Shown here in pieces: positions 55,968 to 64,000 of a stretch of DNA of 64,000 nucleotides. Position numbers and translations under genes: made by a program. The stretch lies in contig MCGO01000025.1 in NCBI GenBank assembly GCA_002104985.1, positions 372,001 to 436,000 of the forward strand, written 5' to 3'. How positions within the stretch are numbered: the first letter of the stretch is position 1; each line of letters starts with the position of its first letter. The stretch is from Rhizoclosmatium globosum. Its lineage: Eukaryota; Chytridiomycota; Chytridiomycetes; Chytridiales; Chytriomycetaceae. The notes beneath the pieces were generated by a model that had not been told where the DNA came from, did no database searches, and saw only the letters and a program-made list of their open reading frames with translations.

Positions 55968-57648
55968 ATGTACAGGGTTGAGATTCCGATTGATCGTCTG
56001 CAGCAAGCTGCTATTGACCGTCGACAAAAGCTCGACAGGGAGCGCAAAGTCCGGATTTTCGACCCAAAGACGCGTGTGATGGGGGTATGGATTTGATATT
56101 TGTAACTGTGGACAGTGATGGCGCTAACATACATCCAATCTCTCACCAACATCCTCTCAATTATACATACATTTGCTGTTAACTCGTTCTTCTATCGTTG
56201 CGTTATCAACCTTTCTTGGTCGCAATATTTTACAATCACAAAAGATTGACGTGAAAGCACTTGATGAGCAGCTTCGAATCAAGAACGAAATCAACCAATT
56301 TGACCGTGAACGAGATGCAGCTTATCGTACGTGTTTCGATTTTGCCCAGCTGTTCATTGAAAACACAATGAACCCCTTCCCTTCCTCTTCACCTCAAATT
56401 AACGACCCTATTCCACTACTCAGACAAATATGCAACATACACAAACCAAATCCTCACACTTATGGACGACCAAACCGCCGAAGCCCGCAAAAACCACCTG
56501 AAAAACATGAACCAATTCCGTGAAGAATACCAAGCTCCCTGGCAAGGCCGTGACTTTGACCTTGTCGACCCAAAAGCCCTCCTCAAAGACCTTCCCGCAC
56601 GTGTCGGGGACGCGGATCCGCGGTGTGGAGTCAGTGGGTTGCAGCAATTTGAGGGTGAGGATTTAGGAGGAAAAGCACGACAAGGGCAGCAGAAGGAGCA
56701 AATGCGTGTGTGGGTGCAACGAGAGCTTTGGGAGAAGAGGAAGAAGGAGGCGGATGAAGCTGAAGCCAAGAGGTGAGGATATTAAACTCGAAGCGAGCTG
56801 GGGAAACTATTTGACCATCGTCTTTTTTTTCACTGTGACAGAAAGTACGAGGAATATCAGCATAACGTTGCTATGAAAGCTAGCGCTTGCATCAGGCGAT
56901 TCAAAATGCGAAAAGGGAGCAGAATAAGGCGGATAGACAGTACAATGAGCATTTGGTAACCTTTAATGCTTCATTCACCTTTCTCATGTTCGAATATTTA
57001 TTGCTTTCAAAAAAGGCGGCCCTCAAAAAGCAACGTGAGGCGGAAGACCATGAACGCACTTTACAGCAAAATATGCAGGAAATCATCAACAGCGTTAACG
57101 GTGTATTCTTAACCGAGACACCGAATGTTACCAACATCAGTGGAGGACACAAGTATGAGAGCAGGGGCTGGTTTTGCAATGTTCTGATATTTTCCTTTAG
57201 AGTTCGCGTCGACTTGTTCAAAGGTATCACCCTGGAACAGAAAATGGAAGTTCTTCAAGTTCAAGCATACCAAAGAGAGGAAAACGAGGTATGGATGCTG
57301 CCATTTCCAAACCAGGATACTAAACCAGAAAACCAACAGAGAAAACGAGAGCAAGCACGAAACGAAGAAGCTCGATATGCATTACAACAAGCTAGTAATA
57401 CACGTGCCTTGATTCTGTTGGAGAGGGAAAAGAAACGGCAAGAGAGGGAGGCAGCTCGTCAAATGAGATTGACAAACCAAGAAAAAGCTGTTGAAGATCG
57501 TGCACGGTAACTTCAAGTTTTTGATTTATTTTGATTTTTGCTTTGCTGACGGTTTTTGTTTCGTAGGCAAAACTACATTGACAAAGTCCTCTACACGAAT
57601 CCACCCACAGAAGCGTATCATGCGCAGTTCAACACAACTTCTCGTTAA
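55968..57648 (+). CDS. RIB43A-like flagellar microtubule protein (RIBC family)
   Basis: Axonemal doublet-microtubule inner protein. It starts MYRVEIPIDRLQQAAIDRRQ and carries RIFDPKTRVMG|IDVKALDEQLRIKNE, the typical RIB43A N-terminus. Later blocks are KNHLKNMNQFREEYQAPWQG, DPRCGVSGLQQFEGEDLGG, QNMQEIINSVNGVFLTE, FKGITLEQKMEVLQVQAYQR and NYIDKVLYTNPPTEAYHAQF. Introns: 56085-56244, 56327-56423, 56773-56841, 56956-57015, 57153-57200, 57289-57339 and 57507-57566. Three consecutive ones (60, 48 and 51 nt) are stop-free multiples of three. One base appears to be missing near 56885. The protein is found in organisms with motile cilia, so this fungus most likely makes flagellated zoospores. Confidence 0.9.
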
Positions 57649-57830
57649 GATAACTTGTACTTTCCTCTTTTTTTCATATTTATTTTTCCTTGTGGCTCTG
57701 GTTCTACGTTCTATGCAGTATTTTCACGTTATATTTTGAGACAATTCAATAAATAGTTCTCTGTTTATTCAGTGCTCTCAAAATTCTCTTCCAAAAACTC
57801 TACCACGTGTTTTGTTCTTTTTAGAACCCA

Positions 57831-59226
57831 AAGCTGTTCATGATATTCAGCATATCAGACTCAAAGCTTCCTTCCTTCTTTGCGTTTGAGCTATCAAACA
57901 ACGGCGACGTGATAGGTTCTACGCTGGAGGATACATCTCCGAATAAAGTACTTTTGAACTCAAAAAGTTGGCCACCTCGTTCGGAATCAGTGGCTCGTTT
58001 ATATCCGCTTTTTTGGTGGTGAGTTGAACGACAGCTTCGATTGGAGCTGGAATAGCCGTTTTAGGTTTTACCAACGTAGTATTCTCGTTTTCCAACGACT
58101 TTTAGTGAGGATTGTTGGGTCTGGTTTTTGGATAGGCTCAGTTTGCGGTTGGGCTACGACATCTTGATTCGATGGTCCAGGAACCGTCTTTTCAGCCGCA
58201 ATAGGGATAACTAAGCTTTGATCATGTTTTGGCTGTGGTACTGAAGTGGATTTCAGGGCTCGCGAAGGTTTTGTGCTTGGGTCTGGTTTCTGTGGTGATG
58301 GTGGTCCAGAGAGAGGCGCGGGAGCCTTGTTAGAAGCGGCGGTTTGCGGTATATTCAGACTTTTCTTGATTCTTTGGGTCAGTTCCTAAATATATATCGT
58401 AAGAATACACTTCAGTCACAGGTTAACCCACCTGCACTTCCAACACACATGTGCTCAACCCATCCCCACTTCCAGCCACATCCGAAAATCACCACCACTC
58501 TGATTTTCCTTCTCAGCCTCATTTCTATTACTCCTTTTGAGTTCCATAAGCTCTTTTTGTAGCTCTAATACTTTCATCTCCAAATCCGCGCATGTTCTCT
58601 TGAGTTCCTGGATCTTCATTGTTTGATCTTGCTCCTGCGTGCATGATTTTTCGTAGAGGTCTTCATACAGTTCTGCGAGGATGTTCAGTTTAAAATCATG
58701 AATTATGAATGAGGTACCTTTCCACGAGAGATCTGCATCTGACGACATTTTTCTCGCTCCAATTGGACGCATTCTATCGGAGGCGGGGATGCGACAGCTG
58801 TTGGAGGTATTGGTGGTTCTTTTGTGCAATGACAGGTTTGACTGAAGGACTGGAGAAGATGGAATCGGAATGGGCGCTGAAATAGGTTGAGTGTGTGGCT
58901 GCAGTTTTGTTGAGACTGAGAGTGAAACAAAGAGGGTATAGGCAGTGATACGCGCTTTGGTGGAGGCGGTGGTGCAGATTTCACTGCCACTGGCTGAATT
59001 GTGACTGGCTTCGGTGATTCCGGAGCTTTCACTGTATTCGAAACAAATTTGTTTGTGTCGAGATGGGGATTGGTGGGGATGTCTGATCAACAGGTTTTGG
59101 CTGGGACACAGATCCACTATTCGCGATTCCTCCACTTCCTGTCGCGAGATCAGCGTAATTTACAGGTTTTCGCGTTCTTGTGGATACAGATGGAGCGTTT
59201 GAAGATGCAGATGCGCTTCGGTTCAT
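57831..59226 (-). CDS. Pro-rich coiled-coil protein, unknown
   Basis: Starts MNRSASASSNAPSVSTRTRK at 59226. It has a Pro/Ser-rich region (SAPPPPPKRVSLPIP), a helical block MSSDADLSWK|ELYEDLYEK (across a short intron near 58687-58717), then a strong coiled coil (KIQELKRTCADLEMKVLELQ, KELMELKRSNRNEAEKENQ). A Pro/Lys/Gln-rich segment (IKKSLNIPQTAASNK, GPPSPQKPDPSTKPS) and a C-terminus GSFESDMLNIMNSFGF complete it. Several frame changes (near 58780, near 58105 and elsewhere) cannot be explained by introns alone. Function is unknown. Confidence 0.5.
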
Positions 59227-59463
59227 TCACAGTTGGCACGTAAGAAGCTGGGTTTGTTTTTCCCAAAAAGTGACAAATCTTTTCAGAAACTCGAACTCGT
59301 TCCCATTTACTTCATTTGCGAATAAACCGCATTTTTCGTGCTTCCTCAATGAAAGCCATTCATTATTTCATTCTTGGTGAAAATCCGTTTGTTCAAAAAA
59401 ACAGAAAGGGAGTTCTCCTTCAAAAGATTTCCATACCTTCAATCGAAACACAACAACACATCA

Positions 59464-60288
59464 ATGAGACTTTCCTTTTACTCCATCGCATACATATTTG
59501 CACTCATTCCCTCTGTAACGCCAAAATACGCAGACCCTGAAGACCTTGGCCTCTATTACGACGCAAAGCTAAATGCAGACAACAAAACAGCCACCATCAC
59601 ACTCTCAGGAAACTTTACTGACAGCAAAACGTGGATGGGATTCGGGATTCCATATGACCTTTTGATCCTACAATGATTGGGTCCGATTTGTATGTAGCCT
59701 ATCCGAATCAAACTGCGGGATCAAGTGGGTCGTATTGGTTCATGGATCGGGAGACCTGTTCGAGGAGGGGTTTTCGCGCAAGTTGCAGATGATGCATACG
59801 ATGGAGTGTTGTGTTAAATCAAACGGCATCATGTGAATATTCCCCCCCTCCCTTTGTTGGAAAGCGACTTACGTATTCTTGTTCCAGATTTCAATACGAC
59901 TACAAAAACGCTGTTGTTGTATTCGTGCGACCACTAATTGCGGCTCAAACTCCGATTGTTTTGAATACAGGTAATGTGATTATATCTCGAATTGCAGCTA
60001 AATAGTCTTGAAGAGCCTCCAATGGTACCCATGAACTTAACGACACGAAATTACACGTGAGAGTATTTTTTGTATTGACATGAATATCAAAGCTAAACTG
60101 TTGTTGTACAGATATCTGTATGCACTTGGCAAGGTTATCAACGGCACTATTATGGCAAGCACACTGATCGCGGAGTCACATACAATGTTACTCTATTCAG
60201 TGACGCGTCTGGTGTAGGTGTAACTCACCTTGCACAAGCTGCAACAAGCACGAGTTCAGCTTTCTCACCATTCCCTGCCTTGCACTAG
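59464..60288 (+). CDS. Divergent single-DOMON protein (DOMON-8), frameshifted
   Basis: Signal peptide RLSFYSIAYIFALIPSV, then KTWMGFGIPYD and, after a one-base shift near 59662, PTMIGSDLYVAYPNQTAG with the candidate heme Met. Later segments are FQYDYKNAVVVFVRPL, YLYALGKVINGT and, after another shift near 60150, KHTDRGVTYNVTLFSD with the candidate His. The end is Ser-rich (ATSTSSAFSPFPALH). Introns probably lie near 59818-59885 and 60055-60110. It differs from the array members in having no intron before the W-M-G-F-G strand. Three or more frame breaks mean it is either decayed or affected by indels. Confidence 0.55.
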
Positions 60289-60510
60289 TATCGCAGTTAT
60301 GTCAATGTTATTTAAGTTATAAGTACAATACACAATACATAAAGCTTTTTTTCGATTTTGGATTTTATGATGATATATCAGCAAAACACAAACAATAATA
60401 GGTCAACAAAAACTAAAGACAGGAAAGACGTTTACGCGCGATTTTCACCAGTCTCCTCCGTTCTAAGGTCAAAGGTTAGTTCATATGGAGCAAGTGAGAG
60501 TTTGAAAAAT

Positions 60511-62071
60511 TCATACCTCAAACAAATAGTTGGCCGCCAGCTCCTCATTCTTATCACAAGCAAAGTAAGCTTGTGCCGCCAAATTTCTGTCGAATCCAAG
60601 TGCTGTCAGACGCTCAATAGCAGCGTTCTCTTCCGGTGTAATCTGAATAGTTTGAGCTCCAGCTGGCAAACCTCCCTCTTCATCATCATCCCCGAAATCC
60701 ATCATACCCTCTGGTCCACCCTCTCCAAGCAATTGAAGGAACGCATCAGGGTTTTGTTGAATCACCTAATCGAGGTTTTTGGTGTGAAAAAGAAAGGGGT
60801 GAGTAAAACTGTGGATCGCAAAATGAGTGTCCCAAGTTTTTTTTACCCGCAAGAGTTCAGGCTGACTTTGACCAATCTGTTGGAGCATTGGTTGCAACAA
60901 ATGTGGTTGTGCTTGAATGAGGTTTCGGAATTGTTGGAATTCAGGGCTGTTTCTGAGGGCATTCATTCGTCAAGGTCTACGGGGGCTGGAGCAGCATCTG
61001 CAGCCGCAGTTGTTGGGCGAGAGGCGGCGCGGCACCGGCTTCAAACAAATTCACGTATCCTGAATGTTTTAAGTTTTAGATGAGGTCGCTTTATGAGGCG
61101 GTAACCCACCATCTCCGCCGGCAGCAGCAGGAGCAGGAGCAGCAGCGGCAGCTGGTGCAGCAGCTCCAGCGCTCTTGGGGCAGCAGCGGCAGGAGGAGCC
61201 AGTGCTTCAATGTTGTCTGGATTCCCTAAAAACCCAAAGACAATGAGTTTTTCCTTCTTCTCCACGAGTCCATTCAACTCACAGTCATCAAATATTCCGC
61301 AGCTCGGTCAGGGTTGTTGTAAGCAGCCTTCATTGCTCTGGCAACTTGCTCTGCAGGGAAGCCCATTTCGATCAAGTTCTGAACAGCGGCTTGGTATGCA
61401 GTTCCAGTGGCTTTGAGGCAGAGTAAGCAAGAGTGAGATTGAAGGAAGAGGACGCGTTACCAAGAGTTGATGCATCGAATGTGGTGCTCAATTCAGCGCA
61501 GGTTGAGCAGGAGCAGGTGTCGCAGCTGGGGCAGGGGCAGCAGCAGCAGCAACCGGAGCTGGAGCAGGAGTAACTGGTGCAGGGCAGGAGCAGGTGCAGA
61601 AGAAGAGGCAGCTGGAGCAGCTTTAGGCTGTTGCATCCACATTCAAGTCAATCAATCAGAACCCAACCAACCAACCAACAACCAACTACCACACAAACAC
61701 ACCTTCGTAACCATCACAACCAAGAACTGGGCCTCGGTAATGTTGCTTCCCTCAACAGTGGCATCGTCAGCAAGGATCTTTCCTGTTTCAGAGTCGAGTC
61801 GAGTGAGTCTCAGTTGATCAGCCAGACACCACCCACTCTGGTCCCACTCAAACAAACAAACTAAAACAAACTAAAAACAAACCTGAAAAGATCAGTTTCT
61901 GGTGCGCAACGGGAAAGCCCTGCGACGCTTCAATCGAGGCCTTGACCTGCGCAATCTGTGCATCGAACAAGTTACTCATTCATTCATTCATTCACTCGTT
62001 CGTACCGTATGTGATGCGTCTGCCTCGACTGTGAATGACTTCTGCTGGATGGTCTTGATGGTGAGTTGCAT
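60511..62071 (-). CDS. RAD23: RAD23, ubiquitin-receptor and nucleotide-excision-repair factor, with frameshifts
   Basis: Shuttles ubiquitinated proteins to the proteasome and stabilises Rad4/XPC. Exon 1 (62071-62006) codes [20 protein letters not shown]; exons 61946-61883 and 61782-61703 complete the ubiquitin-like domain ([33 protein letters not shown]). After an Ala/Pro linker come UBA1 ([20 protein letters not shown]), an Ala-rich linker, the XPC-binding helices ([31 protein letters not shown]) and UBA2 ([20 protein letters not shown]), ending YLFEV. The linkers slip frame at several C/G-rich points (near 61575, 61485, 61155, 60970), all within repeats where single-base errors are common. 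The four domains and their order are unambiguous. Confidence 0.9.
61976..61994. repeat. Tetranucleotide microsatellite (CATT)n
   Basis: About four and a half tandem CATT units (TCATTCATTCATTCATTCA) inside RAD23 intron 1. A shorter, imperfect version is present at the corresponding place in the duplicated remnant near 63226. Confidence 0.7.
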
Positions 62072-62173
62072 CCTTGATTTGATTTTTGGTTTTTTCGAAT
62101 TGCGTGGACGCGTTTGCTTGACACACACAACGTTCCTTCCCCCTTTCTTTATTTATATTTGAAATAAATGATT

Positions 62174-63070
62174 TTATACTGATGCATACGTAGTTGCTCT
62201 ATTCAGCGACTTGATTCTCTCTTGCACCTTATTTTCCCTCTCCTTCTTTTCAAAATGGAGCATCACTTTCATGCGAAAGAGAAGAAGGTACATAACTGTA
62301 GAAAACAGAAATCCAGCCAAAAACGCATCGGCGTCACCGAGCAGAACATTAAATGTGTAACAAACGATTATCAACAAGCACACCACTACGGAGGCAATTC
62401 CATGGCGACTTATAATAAGAAACTGGTTATCCTCCCCTTTTTTTTCTGTTACAGACGTTCTTTTTAGAAACTTGGTGAAGGCCACGAGGCTCGTGACATC
62501 AAAGGCAAATATAAACAGTGCAATCAGAGCGGGAATGACTTGATCGCATTCGGAAATAATTTTTAAAGCCTCGGGGTTATCCAGGGATAAAACACGCGCT
62601 ACTCCAATGCCCACTTGGAAAACAAAAAGTATGGGCATAAGCTTCATTCCCAATGCCAAAGCGGAGCAGTCCTAGGAAATACTTCCTCTAGCAATGGAGC
62701 TGCGCGAAGATAACTGTAAAATAAATACGCCGCTCTTGGATAACAATGAAGCAACCCTGTGCTGCATACAATCGTGCATATTCACTTGTCCACCGATACG
62801 CCTTTTCTGAAAACGCAAATATTTCACAAAAATATACTCCCATTTGAGACGTAATCATGAGCATCAGTAGACTAGAAAATGGCGTGAAAATTGATTTGAC
62901 ACAGAGCTCCTTCCTCGACCATGTACTTCACACACCATGATGAAATATATCAAAGCCAGTAGGAGGCCAAATGAAATTCCTGCCATCATCGCAGCAATAT
63001 AGGTTCCGGTTTGGACACGTTGAAATCCATTGTTTATGGGAAAGTTGAAGACAATATCCACCCAATCCAT
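62174..63070 (-). CDS. Seven-transmembrane protein, tandem copy A
   Basis: Multi-pass membrane protein. It starts MDWVDIVFNFPINNGFQR with helix 1 (YIAAMMAGISFGLLLALIYF). Later helices are visible at AYLFYSYLRAAPLL, LMPILFVFQVGIGVARVL, IPALIALFIFAFDVTSLVAF, IASVVVCLLIIVCYTFNVLL and AFLAGFLFSTVMYLLLFRM, ending in a basic tail (EKKERENKVQERIKSLNRAT). One base is out near 62665, between RTAP and ALGMKL, and the first intron after helix 1 is not resolved. Copy B (from 63441) is its close tandem paralog. Receptor activity is possible but not shown. Confidence 0.6.
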
Positions 63071-63225
63071 TTAATAGAAGAGGTGTCAAAATGTGGATGA
63101 AATTTGATGTGTTTTTTTTAACCATGAATTATGTTGCGTCCAAAGCTGATGATGACATGATCCGAATGGAAATCTGTGTGTGGAACAAGTGAAGCAAGGA
63201 TGGTTACTCCTGGGCTTCCCTGCAG

Positions 63226-63440
63226 TTCATTCATTTATCAGTTCGTATGTGATGAGTCTGCATCGACTGTGAATGACTTCTGTTGGATGCTCTTGACGGT
63301 GAGTTTTGGTTTTTTTCGATTTGGGTGAACGCGTTTGCCTGGCACACACCACGTTCCTTCCCCTTTCTTTATTTATTATTTGAAATTGATGATCTTAAAC
63401 TGATGCACTTGTTCGATGCGCAGTTGATCCATTCAATGAT
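63226..63440 (-). pseudogene. RAD23 exon 1 and 5'-flank remnant (duplicated)
   Basis: This stretch aligns with 61990-62173, which is RAD23 exon 1 plus its upstream flank, at an offset of about 1238 bp. The minus strand still reads [17 protein letters not shown] in the old RAD23 frame. The start codon position (63307-63309) reads CCA instead of ATG, and the exon-1 donor GTACG is gone. No ubiquitin-like downstream exon follows. It is a non-functional leftover of the tandem duplication that also made seven-TM copy B. Confidence 0.8.
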
Positions 63441-64000
63441 CTAATTCTCTCTTGCGCCTTTCTTTCTTTCGCCAAGATGGAGCATCACCTTCATGCGAAA
63501 GAGAAGGAGATACATGATTGTAGAAAATAGAAATCCAAGCAAAAGCGCATCTGCGCTTCCAAAGAGAGCGGTGATGGCATAACAAACAATGATCAAGAAA
63601 CACACCACAACAGCAGCAATTCCATGATGGCTTATAATAAGAAACTGCTTATCCTCCATTTTCTCGGCTACAGATGTTCTCTTGAGAAACGTCGTAAAGG
63701 TCACAAGACTTGTGATGTCAAACGTTAGCATGCACACTGCAATCAGAACGGGAATGAATTGATCACACTGAGCAATAATTTCAAAAGGCTCAGGATCGTC
63801 GAAGAATACGACACGTGCCACTCCAATTACTCCTTGGCAAACGAAAAGAATGGGCATAAGTTTCATTCCTAATGCCAACGCGGGAGCAATCCTTGGGAAC
63901 ACGTCCTCAAACAATGGAGCTGCGCGAAGATAACTATAAAATAAATATGACGCTTCTTGCAGAACGATGAACCATGTTTGCACGGCAAACAATTCAGCAT
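63441..64000 (-). CDS. Seven-transmembrane protein, tandem copy B (5' end beyond window)
   Basis: Partial gene running off the right edge of the window; the visible 183 residues are intact. They include MFAVQTWFIVLQEASYLFYS, RIAPALALGMKLMPILFVCQ, IPVLIAVCMLTFDITSLVTF, IAAVVVCFLIIVCYAITALF and LLLGFLFSTIMYLLLFRMKV, with a short basic end (GERKKGAREN). It aligns helix by helix with copy A. It arose with the RAD23 remnant just downstream of its stop. Unlike copy A it shows no frame break in the shared part. Confidence 0.7.
   Translation of the reverse strand, partial: AELFAVQTWFIVLQEASYLFYSYLRAAPLFEDVFPRIAPALALGMKLMPILFVCQGVIGVARVVFFDDPEPFEIIAQCDQFIPVLIAVCMLTFDITSLVTFTTFLKRTSVAEKMEDKQFLIISHHGIAAVVVCFLIIVCYAITALFGSADALLLGFLFSTIMYLLLFRMKVMLHLGERKKGAREN

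Noticed and set aside
1..64000. tRNA, rRNA, CRISPR arrays, bacterial-type operons
   Set aside because: No cloverleaf-like tRNA sequence, rRNA segment or regularly spaced repeat was recognised by eye. The spliced eukaryotic gene structure excludes bacterial operons. A tRNAscan or Rfam run would settle the RNA question.

Overview
The window looks like nuclear DNA of a zoosporic (chytrid-like) fungus. Genes are compact, on both strands, and broken by many short GT-AG introns, mostly 45-75 nt. Fungal-type proteins include COX9, a NADH dehydrogenase 9.5 kDa subunit, MET10, RAT1, FAB1, MON1 and a CDC11-type septin. A RIB43A flagellar microtubule protein argues for a flagellated life stage. No species can be named from sequence alone. 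No tRNA, rRNA or CRISPR array was recognised.

Layout. 0-4 kb: complex I 9.5 kDa subunit, a MICOS MIC12/13-like gene, and a cytochrome P450 interrupted by a 327-bp MITE. 4.3-8.9 kb: a sulfite reductase flavoprotein subunit (MET10) with a CysG/Met8-like module fused to its N-terminus. 9.2-13.7 kb (minus): FAB1/PIKfyve without a FYVE domain. 13.8-16.8 kb: two tandem mitoferrins with a small unknown gene between them. 17-20.3 kb (minus): PTPA and a PHD/extended-PHD protein. 20.6-26.3 kb: RAT1/XRN2 and a septin. 26.4-41.2 kb is an almost unbroken minus-strand run: LRR protein, HCN/CNG-type channel, DOMON protein, PPR protein, 3-hydroxyacyl-CoA dehydrogenase, MON1, COX9 and two more DOMON genes. 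41.3-44.5 kb: four plus-strand DOMON genes. 45-50.3 kb: Ser/Thr/Pro/Gln-rich low-complexity proteins. 50.9-64 kb: a seven-TM protein, a methyltransferase, a CTR copper transporter, a small coiled-coil protein, a GT61-like glycosyltransferase, RIB43A, another coiled-coil protein, an eighth DOMON gene, RAD23, and two tandem seven-TM genes separated by a dead copy of RAD23 exon 1.

Main points. (1) The CysG-like module on MET10 looks degenerate at its key motifs. (2) Eight DOMON proteins, six of them in one 4.7-kb array, all keep a Met and a His at the positions that ligate heme b in characterised DOMON cytochromes. (3) The P450 MITE has 24-bp terminal inverted repeats and a TAA target duplication, and its removal restores an intact 518-aa gene. 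(4) RAD23 exon 1 was copied together with a seven-TM gene.

Caution. From about 23 kb onward many genes, including the normally essential RAT1, carry single-base frameshifts, often in homopolymer runs. Residual assembly indels explain these better than mass pseudogenisation. Gene ends are given for the whole locus; exon structures are stated in each entry.
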